Shown here: in pieces, positions 8,094 to 13,450 of the stretch
Layout: each line of letters begins with the position of its first letter
How positions within the stretch are numbered: position 1 is the first letter of the stretch
Source: a virus
IMG/VR virus record: IMGVR_UViG_3300046010_012265
Location: 1 to 20,357 of that record
Strand: one strand, 5' to 3'
DNA length: 20,357 bases
Made by a program: the position numbers and the translations under genes
Notes under the pieces: generated by a model
Database searches by the model: none
The model's input: the letters and a program-made list of their open reading frames with translations, nothing else
What the model was told of the DNA's origin: nothing

Positions 8094-8121
8094 TAAATGT
8101 ACGACGCGGGATTGGGTTACC
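8094..8121 (-). promoter_or_regulatory. Recurring promoter, copy 2
   Basis: GGGTAACCCAAT, 13 bases, TACATTTA (8094-8101), then TTATAAAA. The -35 box is the loop of the hairpin at 8102-8129. Confidence 0.65.
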
Positions 8122-8129
8122 CCGCGTCG
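8102..8129 (-). repeat. Inverted repeat enclosing a -35 box
   Basis: Perfect 9-bp arms CGACGCGGG (8102-8110) and CCCGCGTCG (8121-8129) around a 10-base loop that is the promoter -35 box. An A8 run on the plus strand (8131-8138) adjoins it, so a U-tract follows the hairpin only for plus-strand transcripts; on the minus strand it precedes it. Confidence 0.7.
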
Positions 8130-8139
8130 CAAAAAAAAC

Positions 8140-8541
8140 TTAATTAGCTTCTGTTGTAGGTTCAATTAATATTGTTTCCTCAAATACCTCAATTACTTCA
8201 TTGATCGCTTCATCTACTTCATCTATCAGGGTATCCACATTGAAATTAATATCATCCAATTCAACTCGATTATCATAAGCGATACTGAATTCAGCTGAAT
8301 CAAAGTCAATTACATCGCTGTTACTCATTCGGTCTAGTTTCCTATAGATTGCATCGTGTAACTTGGATCTTAAATCATCCAAATCGACGTTTGGTTTTTG
8401 ATGTAACTCTACTATGTCGTTTATTTCAGTGTCCAAATCGGATACTAACTCATACAATAGATTGGTAACATCGTCTTTACTGTAGATACTTGGGTAAGAA
8501 CCCTTAACGCGTTGTATTGCGTTTTCAATTGATTTAATCAT
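8140..8541 (-). CDS. Acidic hypothetical protein, 133 aa
   Basis: Not recognised. Very acidic (repeated D/E with VDTLIDEVDEAINEVIEVFE near the C-terminus) and mostly helical, with two segments of alternating leucine and charge suggestive of coiled-coil pairing. Such highly acidic small proteins are frequent in phage early regions and often bind host proteins or mimic DNA; here that is speculation. Own promoter copy upstream; stop codon lies just before the A8/T8 tract and hairpin. Confidence 0.6.
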   Translation of the reverse strand: MIKSIENAIQRVKGSYPSIYSKDDVTNLLYELVSDLDTEINDIVELHQKPNVDLDDLRSKLHDAIYRKLDRMSNSDVIDFDSAEFSIAYDNRVELDDINFNVDTLIDEVDEAINEVIEVFEETILIEPTTEAN

Positions 8542-8560
8542 ATTTTTTAATTTTATAACA

Positions 8561-8588
8561 TAAATGTACGAATCGAAACTGGGTTACC
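8561..8588 (-). promoter_or_regulatory. Recurring promoter, copy 3
   Basis: GGTAACCCAG, 13 bases, TACATTTA (8561-8568), then TTATAAAA. The 24 bases 8548-8571 are identical to 8081-8104 of copy 2. Confidence 0.65.
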
Positions 8589-8607
8589 AAATGGTAACCC
8601 TTGTTTC
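8575..8607 (-). terminator. Hairpin overlapping promoter copy 3
   Basis: GGGTTACC (8581-8588) / GGTAACCC (8593-8600) with an AAAT loop, extended by GAAAC/GTTTC (8575-8579, 8603-8607). It follows the stop codon of the 65-aa gene by seven bases and contains the -35 box of the next gene. No clean U-tract, so it may be an operator as well as, or rather than, a terminator. Confidence 0.5.
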
Positions 8608-8613
8608 TTAAAA

Positions 8614-8811
8614 TTAAAAGTATGAACCTCGTTTAGTATTGTTATCACTCCATTGTTTCATTATCTCAACTGCTCTCATTATACCCGTTTTGTCCACATG
8701 TAGACGGGATACATTTAGCTGTTTAAACCATTCTTGAAACTCCGGTGTCGCTGTTGTCTCGTTTCGTTCTTGTTCGATTTCATTCAATCGTTCAATTGTA
8801 ATTGTAATCAT
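8614..8811 (-). CDS. Hypothetical 65-aa protein
   Basis: Not recognised. Starts MITITIERLNEIEQER, similar in its first residues to the 95-aa gene at 12307-12594, then two short helices (EFQEWFKQLNV, IMRAVEIMKQW). Start supported by AAAGGTTATG and by promoter copy 4 at 8831-8860. Monocistronic. Confidence 0.6.
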   Translation of the reverse strand: MITITIERLNEIEQERNETTATPEFQEWFKQLNVSRLHVDKTGIMRAVEIMKQWSDNNTKRGSYF

Positions 8812-8830
8812 AACCTTTAATTTTATATTA

Positions 8831-8860
8831 TAAATGTAAGATGGGAAATTATGTTTCCCA
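8831..8860 (-). promoter_or_regulatory. Recurring promoter, copy 4, with hairpin
   Basis: GGGAAACATAAT then TACATTTA (8831-8838) with 13 bases between. TGGGAAA (8842-8848) and TTTCCCA (8854-8860) form a 7-bp stem directly before TCTTACATTT, so the same bases could end the upstream transcript and start the next. Confidence 0.6.
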
Positions 8861-8864
8861 CCTT

Positions 8865-9128
8865 TTAAGATAATCCTATATTTGATATACCTAATTTAGA
8901 TAACATATGAGCAACATCATCATCTGTTGCTTCATCATCATCAGATTGGTGTTTATCTTCATACACCATTGCTTTAATTATTGATACTTTAAATAACTCC
9001 ATCATCGTTTCATTTTGATTTAATACTGAAGCGATTAATGTACTTAGGTCATTACCTGTGCCTTCAACTTGTACTTGGATACCACCGTTTACTTGTTCAA
9101 TACGAACGATTGTTTTTTCTTGATTCAT
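8865..9128 (-). CDS. Hypothetical 87-aa acidic protein
   Basis: Not recognised. An N-terminal beta hairpin pattern (TIVRIEQVNGGIQVQVEG), a helical middle (DLSTLIASVLNQNETMMELF) and an acidic tail (DKHQSDDDEATDDDVAHM). No motif. Monocistronic with promoter copy 5. Confidence 0.6.
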   Translation of the reverse strand: MNQEKTIVRIEQVNGGIQVQVEGTGNDLSTLIASVLNQNETMMELFKVSIIKAMVYEDKHQSDDDEATDDDVAHMLSKLGISNIGLS

Positions 9129-9147
9129 AATTTTAAATTTTATAACA

Positions 9148-9174
9148 TAAATGTACGTTAAATAATTACGTTTC
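9148..9174 (-). promoter_or_regulatory. Recurring promoter, copy 5
   Basis: GAAACGTAAT, 13 bases, TACATTTA (9148-9155), then TTATAAAA. The -35 half is less G-rich than in other copies. Confidence 0.5.
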
Positions 9175-9201
9175 TAATTTTAAATTTAATTATATTAACA
9201 T

Positions 9202-9338
9202 TTGGGAAACCCAACTCCACTTCGTAATGTTATGTTATCGATTTGGATAGGCGCCTAATGAAACGGGTGAAGAGATCAGAGGTAGGCTGCTTAGGACGTC
9301 TCGCCCCGCCACCCCAAAATGAAATTGGTCTAAAGATA
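9202..9338 (-). ncRNA. Candidate small non-coding RNA
   Basis: A promoter copy (9331-9359) points into a stretch with no minus-strand ORF longer than a few codons. The stretch is unusually G/C-rich at 9250-9320 and can form GGGGCG-AGA-CGTCCT plus a GCCTA/TAGGC pairing on the minus strand. It ends at TTGGG-TTT-CCCAA (9202-9214) followed by an A/T-rich tract, a weak terminator. Expected RNA length about 120 nucleotides. No known RNA family was recognised; boundaries are estimates. Confidence 0.4.
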
Positions 9339-9359
9339 TGAACATGAATTGGGTTCCCC
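9331..9359 (-). promoter_or_regulatory. Recurring promoter, copy 6, before non-coding stretch
   Basis: GGGGAACCCAAT, 13 bases, TATCTTTA (9331-9338). The same -10 variant TATCTTTA occurs in copy 18. No gene follows within 200 bases. Confidence 0.55.
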
Positions 9360-9392
9360 AAATTTATTCCTTAATAAACCCCACTTAGCTCA

Positions 9393-9420
9393 TAAAGGTA
9401 CGATTCATTTTTTGGGTTCC
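9393..9420 (-). promoter_or_regulatory. Recurring promoter, copy 7, orphan tandem copy
   Basis: GGGAACCCAA, 14 bases, TACCTTTA (9393-9400). It lies 62 bases upstream of copy 6 and has no ORF of its own. Confidence 0.5.
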
Positions 9421-9430
9421 CAAATGAAGA

Positions 9431-9467
9431 AAGAAATGCACCGACACGATTTGTGTCAGTGCTTTCT
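9431..9467 (-). terminator. Intrinsic terminator, possibly bidirectional
   Basis: Stem GCACcGACAC (9438-9447) / GTGTCaGTGC (9453-9462) with one mismatch and a five-base loop, followed on the minus strand by ATTTCTTTCTTC. It lies 23 bases beyond the stop of the AT-hook-like gene. Confidence 0.7.
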
Positions 9468-9485
9468 AAATGCGTTGTGCTTTAA

Positions 9486-9728
9486 TTATGCTTCGGTCTG
9501 TACCTTCTTAGGGCGACCACGCTTCACAACTTCACCATTAGCAATTCGTGCTTCAAACGATGCTAATCGTTGCTGACGAGCACTTGTTTCATTTACTTTT
9601 CTGCCGCGTTTAATTGTTAAACCTTCGGCTTGCAACTTAGCATACATTGCTAATTTTTGCTGACGTGCACTGTTTGCGTTTACTTTTCTACCGCGTTGTG
9701 CTTTTGTTTCGTTTAATACTTCTGACAT
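9486..9728 (-). CDS. AT-hook-like basic protein with internal duplication
   Basis: 80 residues, strongly basic. RGRKVN occurs at 12-17 and 41-46, each followed by two variable residues and SARQQ(K/R)LA, so residues 12-25 and 41-54 are a tandem duplication; a third basic core RGRPKK is at 70-75. RGR(P/K) cores are the minor-groove-binding part of AT-hooks, so it probably binds AT-rich DNA, perhaps as a nucleoid-like or transcription-modulating protein. Function is inferred from the motif. Its leader is long (about 46 bases from the -10 box) compared with about 20 elsewhere, and ends CAAGGTTATG. It adjoins the large ACGT-rich non-coding stretch. Confidence 0.7.
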   Translation of the reverse strand: MSEVLNETKAQRGRKVNANSARQQKLAMYAKLQAEGLTIKRGRKVNETSARQQRLASFEARIANGEVVKRGRPKKVQTEA

Positions 9729-9774
9729 AACCTTGATTTTTATTTGTTTTTAATTATTAACTAAATTAACACTG

Positions 9775-9803
9775 TAAATATACGCTGGGTAAGTTGGGTT
9801 TCC
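9775..9803 (-). promoter_or_regulatory. Recurring promoter, copy 8
   Basis: GGAAACCCAA, 14 bases, TATATTTA (9775-9782). Drives the AT-hook-like gene. Confidence 0.6.
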
Positions 9804-10395
9804 AACTTTACTTTGTTTTAATTTTAAATACGATACATAATGTAATACAAAAAAAACTACGTTACAAAAAAAAAATTTATTTGGAGAACACAACATTGTT
9901 ACGTACAAAAAAAACAATACATAACGTTTCATATATACATTGTAACAAAAAAACAAAACGTAATGTCGATGAATGTATGTTCGTCACAACACACCCCCAT
10001 TACACCCATTATTTCATTTTGTTCCACATACCATAGCATATCCAAATATACTTACATCATGATATGTTTATGTTTTGATATACTTATATGCTGTTTTGTA
10101 CACGTTGTTATCGAACGCGTGCGTTAATTATACGTAAAATTCGCAAGTACTTCGCGTAAATCTCAATTGTCTATTTGCAATCGACAACGTACGTGAACAC
10201 GAAATTTTTGGCGGTATCTACGTTATATTCAACGTAGCGTTCGTTACGTATTGTTTCCTATTTATTGTTTCCCAGCACGTTCCGACATATGGTCGTTACC
10301 CGTTCTCATCGCCGCCCGTATCGCCGATCAACGTTCGACGACATAATGTTACCCACGTTACGGTACCCACGTTACGGTATACCGTTATGTTACAC
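9804..10395. other. Gene-free ACGT-rich stretch with A-tracts and repeats
   Basis: No credible gene on either strand. ACGT occurs about 16 times between 9855 and 10410, roughly eight times expectation. Four A-tracts of 7-10 bases (9849-9856, 9866-9875, 9907-9914, 9947-9953) each follow TAC or AAC. Further elements are an inverted repeat CTACGTT/AACGTAG (10218-10237) and a 14-bp tandem repeat (10352-10379). It could be a replication origin, a packaging or binding region; nothing proves any of these. Confidence 0.55.
10352..10379. repeat. Two tandem 14-bp repeats
   Basis: CCCACGTTACGGTA occurs twice head to tail (10352-10365 and 10366-10379), followed by TACCGTTATGTTAC, which partly inverts the unit. 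Iteron-like in layout, though only two copies are present. Confidence 0.8.
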
Positions 10396-10428
10396 AAAAA
10401 AAAAAACGTCGCGACAAAAAACGCGACG
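10396..10428 (-). terminator. Strong intrinsic terminator T2
   Basis: CGTCGCG (10407-10413) pairs with CGCGACG (10422-10428); on the minus strand the hairpin is followed by eleven T residues (10396-10406). Overlaps T1. Confidence 0.85.
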
Positions 10429-10448
10429 ACAAAATTATCTGTCGTCGC
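10416..10448 (-). terminator. Intrinsic terminator T1, overlapping T2
   Basis: GCGACGACA (10423-10431) pairs with TGTCGTCGC (10440-10448), followed on the minus strand by GTTTTTT. The lower arm is shared with T2, so the two hairpins exclude each other. It follows the 82-aa gene. Confidence 0.85.
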
Positions 10449-10473
10449 ACTGTCACCCATACACCCTTATCTA

Positions 10474-10722
10474 TTATTCCGTTTCGTCGCTGGAATCATT
10501 ATTATCATTCTCATACAATCGCTTATACGTTTCATCTCGCTCGACAATAATTTCAATATCGTACTCGTCATTTATCTTAATACCAACTGCGTTTAGTCCC
10601 GTTTTAGTTATTTCGTCTATAACTTGTTTTAGCGACGTTTTGAAGTGAAAACCACCGACGCATTCTGTCCAAGCGCCGTCTCGCCAAAAGATATTGTCTT
10701 GTTGTTCTGTTATATGTTCCAT
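10474..10722 (-). CDS. Hypothetical 82-aa protein
   Basis: Not recognised. Alternating pattern NAVGIKINDEYDIEIIVERD suggests beta strands after a helix (SLKQVIDEITK); the tail is acidic (NDNNDSSDETE). No copy of the recurring promoter lies upstream; instead a palindrome CGTATATACG is at 10745-10754 and the leader ends AATAGCAAAATG. Two overlapping terminators close the unit. Confidence 0.6.
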   Translation of the reverse strand: MEHITEQQDNIFWRDGAWTECVGGFHFKTSLKQVIDEITKTGLNAVGIKINDEYDIEIIVERDETYKRLYENDNNDSSDETE

Positions 10723-10744
10723 TTTGCTATTTTAATGAATAAAT

Positions 10745-10754
10745 CGTATATACG
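10745..10754. repeat. Palindrome CGTATATACG
   Basis: Self-complementary decamer upstream of the 82-aa gene; exact copies also at 6589-6598 and 7584-7593, with a near copy at 7479-7488. Three exact copies in 20 kb is well above chance. Confidence 0.6.
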
Positions 10755-10812
10755 TAGGTATGTATGATGTGTGAGTACTGCAAGCTTTCGCTTTAATTTT
10801 TTGTAGCTATTT

Positions 10813-11091
10813 TTAGTTACATGATTTTTCAATTGCGAGTATATACCCCCAAACATAATCGGGAATCGTATCCATCAAATTGTTGTCATCATAATAATCA
10901 ACCAAATGTTTGATATTTTCTTTAGCTTGTGTGTTGTCTTTCATTAGTGAAACAATAAATTTAGATAGGTCATTTAGTGTTTTACGCATTTCATTAGCAG
11001 ACTTATCATCACCATTGTTTTCTAATTCATCACATGTGTCATATAATGAAATTAGTTTGACAAATGCTTCGTCAATTTTTTGTTTATTCAT
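10813..11091 (-). CDS. Hypothetical 92-aa helical protein
   Basis: Not recognised. Helical with polar turns (LYDTCDELENNGDDKSANEM, then TLNDLSKFIVSLMKD). Third gene of a three-gene unit from promoter copy 9; 22 bases after the upstream stop, leader ends CAAGGTTATG. Confidence 0.6.
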   Translation of the reverse strand: MNKQKIDEAFVKLISLYDTCDELENNGDDKSANEMRKTLNDLSKFIVSLMKDNTQAKENIKHLVDYYDDNNLMDTIPDYVWGYILAIEKSCN

Positions 11092-11113
11092 AACCTTGAT
11101 TTGTATTGTTGTT

Positions 11114-11317
11114 TTATTTAATTAGTGCTTTAGCCATATTATCTGAGCCACATTTTATTCCGGCGTGAAACATGATTAGGATATCTAACGTATTTTTCAA
11201 CTCAAATTTAATTGTATCTTGTTCTTTATTATACTCGGATACAGTAACTCTGTCTTCACCTAAATGTTCTACGATGTAAGAAACTCTGTCCTTACTCATA
11301 ATTAATTCTACTATCAT
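11114..11317 (-). CDS. Hypothetical 67-aa protein, paralogue of the 79-aa gene at 13451
   Basis: Its C-terminus FHAGIKCGSDNMAKALIK matches FHAGIELGSESMAKALINK of the 79-aa protein, and both have a preceding strand segment, so they are paralogues. The family is not recognised. An alternative start, MSKDRV, lies at 11299. Middle gene of a three-gene unit. Confidence 0.6.
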   Translation of the reverse strand: MIVELIMSKDRVSYIVEHLGEDRVTVSEYNKEQDTIKFELKNTLDILIMFHAGIKCGSDNMAKALIK

Positions 11318-11335
11318 AGTTTTTATTTTTATACA

Positions 11336-11536
11336 TTAGATAACCCATTCCATTTGTTCAACTTCGTTTGATATAACTTGCAGTGCATCCGCAGGGTATG
11401 TCAATATTAGTTGCTTTAACATTTGTTCCTCCATACACACTTTCTCTAGTATGTGTTGCATTGTCTCACCATCAACCTCTATTTCATTTAGCAATGAAAT
11501 GATTGTTTCCACTTTGGGATTTTGAATTGGTAACAT
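11336..11536 (-). CDS. Hypothetical 66-aa protein
   Basis: Not recognised. Entirely helical by pattern (TIISLLNEIEVDGETMQHIL, then LKQLILTYPADALQVI), acidic. First gene of the unit that continues with the FHAGI and 92-aa genes; gap 18 bases. Confidence 0.6.
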   Translation of the reverse strand: MLPIQNPKVETIISLLNEIEVDGETMQHILEKVCMEEQMLKQLILTYPADALQVISNEVEQMEWVI

Positions 11537-11555
11537 ATTGTTTATTTTTATAACA

Positions 11556-11584
11556 TAAATGTAAAAAGGGGAACTATGTTCCCC
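11556..11584 (-). promoter_or_regulatory. Recurring promoter, copy 9, fused with terminator
   Basis: GGGGAAC (11568-11574) and GTTCCCC (11578-11584) form a perfect 7-bp hairpin followed on the minus strand by TTTTTACATTTA, a good terminator whose U-tract runs into the -10 box (11556-11563). The -35 element GGAACATAG is the 5' arm and loop. It ends the 129-aa gene and starts the next unit. Confidence 0.75.
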
Positions 11585-11591
11585 TCATTTC

Positions 11592-11981
11592 CTATCCGTA
11601 AATCACATCGTTGTATATCACTGTTTGTATAATACAATCTGCTGTTGTTGCGTCATCGCGTTCATTAATCGCATCCATTAGATGTCTGATTGGTGTGTTT
11701 TGTACTCGCTCGTGTACTAACTCTAATGTAATTGGGTGACGTTCATCATCATTTTGATCTACAATCCATATTGTTTTTCCGTTTCGTAACATTTCCATCA
11801 AAATGTCTTCATAACATAGCCCTGCACTGCTGTCTTTGAATATTAGACTTGTTTTGGCTTGACTATAATCGTCATCGCTAAAATCGATTTCTAAATCGTA
11901 ATAGCCTAATTCACCTAAACCGTTGCAGATTGCGTCGTAGAATAGATTTTCTGATTCTTCATGTGTTAAATTAACTGTCAT
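11592..11981 (-). CDS. Hypothetical 129-aa acidic protein
   Basis: Not recognised. Alternates helices and strands (YYDLEIDFSDDDYSQAKTSL, KTIWIVDQNDDERH), acidic overall, no membrane segment. Monocistronic, closed by the terminator-promoter hairpin at 11568-11584. Confidence 0.6.
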   Translation of the reverse strand: MTVNLTHEESENLFYDAICNGLGELGYYDLEIDFSDDDYSQAKTSLIFKDSSAGLCYEDILMEMLRNGKTIWIVDQNDDERHPITLELVHERVQNTPIRHLMDAINERDDATTADCIIQTVIYNDVIYG

Positions 11982-12002
11982 AACTTTTATTTATTTATAA
12001 TG

Positions 12003-12030
12003 TAAATGTAAGATAAGAATTGGGTTTACC
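12003..12030 (-). promoter_or_regulatory. Recurring promoter, copy 10
   Basis: GGGTAAACCCAAT, 12 bases, TACATTTA (12003-12010), then TATAAATA. The TAA inside the -35 box is the stop codon of the upstream 72-aa gene (12026-12028). Confidence 0.6.
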
Positions 12031-12244
12031 CAACTACCGTTACATTATCATTCTTATATATAACAAAGCTGCTAGCGAATTCTTTAGCAGTAAAAGTTAT
12101 TTCATGTTCAGCACACCAACCCGATATACCCTTAATAGTAATCTCGTTTTCATCTATAGCATATAATTCAACAACATCACCTTGTAGGCACATTACGTTG
12201 CAGTCGTCTGCTATGCCTTTAATGCATTTTAACACTTTGTTCAT
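12026..12244 (-). CDS. Hypothetical 72-aa beta-rich protein
   Basis: Not recognised. Strand-rich (GDVVELYAIDENEITIKGI, then HEITFTAKEF) with Cys at 7, 15, 19 and 44; an SH3- or OB-like small barrel is possible. Stop codon lies inside promoter copy 10. Leader ends CAAGGTTATG. Confidence 0.6.
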   Translation of the reverse strand: MNKVLKCIKGIADDCNVMCLQGDVVELYAIDENEITIKGISGWCAEHEITFTAKEFASSFVIYKNDNVTVVG

Positions 12245-12264
12245 AACCTTGATTTTTATTTCAG

Positions 12265-12293
12265 TAAATGTAAGAAGGGAGACTGTGTCTCCC
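12265..12293 (-). promoter_or_regulatory. Recurring promoter, copy 11, fused with hairpin
   Basis: GGGAGAC/GTCTCCC (12277-12283, 12287-12293) precedes TTCTTACATTTA (-10 12265-12272). The -35 variant is GGGAGACACAG. A 30-bp block including this module (12265-12294) is repeated exactly at 12616-12645. Confidence 0.6.
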
Positions 12294-12306
12294 TCTTATT
12301 TATTAT

Positions 12307-12594
12307 TTAGTAACCTGCTCCGTCTGGGTGGAATGCCCATTCGTTTAGATAACACATTATAGCCTCGTCTCGATCTTCATAGCAATTGTCCTCATTAAAT
12401 TCATCTATCTCTTCGTCCGTTACTTCGTTTAAGTATCGGTCTACTATCTTATTCAACTCATCTTTACTGTATTTGGACCAACCCGTATCTTCGGGTTCAT
12501 ATTCCTCTAACTCAGTTTCGATTGTGTTAAGCAATCCTTCTTTTAAGTCGGCTACCGATTTAGCCCAATCATGGTTTGTTGTAATTGTGATCAT
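12307..12594 (-). CDS. Hypothetical 95-aa very acidic protein
   Basis: Not recognised. Strongly acidic (TELEEYEPEDTGWSKYSKDE, NEVTDEEIDEFNEDNCYEDR), helical. Charge suggests a DNA-mimic or protein-binding role, which is only a possibility. Monocistronic with promoter copy 12. Confidence 0.6.
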   Translation of the reverse strand: MITITTNHDWAKSVADLKEGLLNTIETELEEYEPEDTGWSKYSKDELNKIVDRYLNEVTDEEIDEFNEDNCYEDRDEAIMCYLNEWAFHPDGAGY

Positions 12595-12615
12595 AACCTT
12601 TATTTTTTGTTTATA

Positions 12616-12644
12616 TAAATGTAAGAAGGGAGACTGTGTCTCCC
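12616..12644 (-). promoter_or_regulatory. Recurring promoter, copy 12, fused with hairpin
   Basis: Same module as copy 11: hairpin GGGAGAC/GTCTCCC (12628-12634, 12638-12644) and TACATTTA (12616-12623). The hairpin ends the 128-aa gene. Confidence 0.65.
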
Positions 12645-12652
12645 TTTTCTAA

Positions 12653-13039
12653 TTATATTAACTTCAATAAATCTTTCCATGACTCTGCTTCGGCTAGTGG
12701 TTTATCAAAACCAACTTCTGCACTGTATATTCGAGCCATACCTGTATGTCCATCTAATGGTGAAACATTATACACTACGTCCCCTGTTTCAATGTTAGAT
12801 ATTCTGAAATCGTCATACAATGATCCTCTTATTGGGCAGTTGTTCTTAAACCAAACATAATGCTTATCCAAATCAACATTCATTTTGGTTGCGAATTTTT
12901 TCGCTTTAGCCATTAATGATTTTGCTTTGCCTTGTAATGCTTTGTCTTTACAAAACCAATCATAGAAATAATAACATTCATCATCGATAAACTGCTTGTT
13001 GTCAAACGCTTCGATTTGTTGTCTTAATGTTGCTTTCAT
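12653..13039 (-). CDS. Conserved-looking 128-aa phage protein
   Basis: Function unknown. Residues about 62-79 (YVWFKNNCPIRGSLYDDFRI) look like a block I have seen in other phage hypothetical proteins (unverified), followed by NIETGDVVYNVSPLDGHTG. The N-terminal half is helical with a basic patch (GKAKSLMAKAKKFATKM). Monocistronic between promoter copies 12 and 13. Confidence 0.6.
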   Translation of the reverse strand: MKATLRQQIEAFDNKQFIDDECYYFYDWFCKDKALQGKAKSLMAKAKKFATKMNVDLDKHYVWFKNNCPIRGSLYDDFRISNIETGDVVYNVSPLDGHTGMARIYSAEVGFDKPLAEAESWKDLLKLI

Positions 13040-13060
13040 AACCTTTATTTTTTATTTACA

Positions 13061-13087
13061 TAAATGTATGACTAAAAATTTGGTTAC
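13061..13087 (-). promoter_or_regulatory. Recurring promoter, copy 13
   Basis: GTAACCAAAT, 13 bases, TACATTTA (13061-13068). TAA of the -35 box is the stop codon of the 53-aa gene (13084-13086). Confidence 0.65.
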
Positions 13088-13245
13088 TCTATCTCATCAC
13101 TAAGATCACCATCATACTCGTGTAATGCTTTAATCAGTTCGTCTAACTTTTCGTTTATCAACGTTGTTGTTTTGTTTATCGCTTTGATTTTATCTTCAAT
13201 TCGCTTCAACTGATTGTTTAGCTTTTGTACATTTGTTTCGTCCAT
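13084..13245 (-). CDS. Small coiled-coil protein, 53 aa
   Basis: Read from the gap: starts MDETNVQKLNNQLKRIEDKI and ends HEYDGDLSDEIE, with continuous heptads, so a short coiled coil. Charged and cytoplasmic. It lies 15 bases after the zinc-ribbon gene, in the unit from promoter copy 14. Function unknown. Confidence 0.65.
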   Translation of the reverse strand: MDETNVQKLNNQLKRIEDKIKAINKTTTLINEKLDELIKALHEYDGDLSDEIE

Positions 13246-13260
13246 GTTATTTATTTATTT

Positions 13261-13446
13261 TTATCTACCTTGCCAACCACCACCACTACCATAAGATATT
13301 CCACCTTCTGTTTTGTGGTTGTTAAATGTTTGTTCATCAGTTGGTTCGTTGTCCTCATCTTCCCAATCACAATGTTCTAAACAATCAGGACAAATACCTA
13401 TTTCAGTAAAATTGGTGTGTGCACCACAGCATGTTGAGTAAGCCAT
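13261..13446 (-). CDS. Small zinc-ribbon protein
   Basis: 61 residues. CCGA (Cys6, Cys7) and CPDCLEHC (Cys19, Cys22, Cys26) give a compact treble-cysteine zinc-binding site, the CCGA...CxxCxEHC pattern frequent in small phage proteins. The tail is Gly-rich (GGISYGSGGGWQGR) and probably disordered. Likely binds nucleic acid or protein; no enzyme motif. Lies 4 bases after the FHAGI paralogue. Confidence 0.7.
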   Translation of the reverse strand: MAYSTCCGAHTNFTEIGICPDCLEHCDWEDEDNEPTDEQTFNNHKTEGGISYGSGGGWQGR

Positions 13447-13450
13447 ATTG

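Noticed and set aside
9750-9956. Minus-strand ORF of 68 codons
   Set aside because: Phe/Tyr/Val-rich product of T-tracts, and its 3' half lies over the promoter of the AT-hook-like gene.
9841-9960. CRISPR-like array from A-tract repeats
   Set aside because: Repeats are simple A runs with flanking TAC/AAC at uneven spacing (17, 41 and 40 bases) and there are no constant repeat units.
9794-10036. Plus-strand ORF of 80 codons in the A-tract stretch
   Set aside because: Low-complexity KKT/NKKTK composition from A-tracts, no start signal, and it covers promoter copy 8 on the other strand.
10040-10340. Possible tRNA genes in non-coding DNA
   Set aside because: No T-loop (GGTTCGAATCC-like) with matching acceptor arms was found in any of the gene-free stretches.
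10265-10648. Plus-strand ORF of 127 codons
   Set aside because: Ser/Arg-rich shadow that runs through both terminators and antisense to the 82-aa gene.
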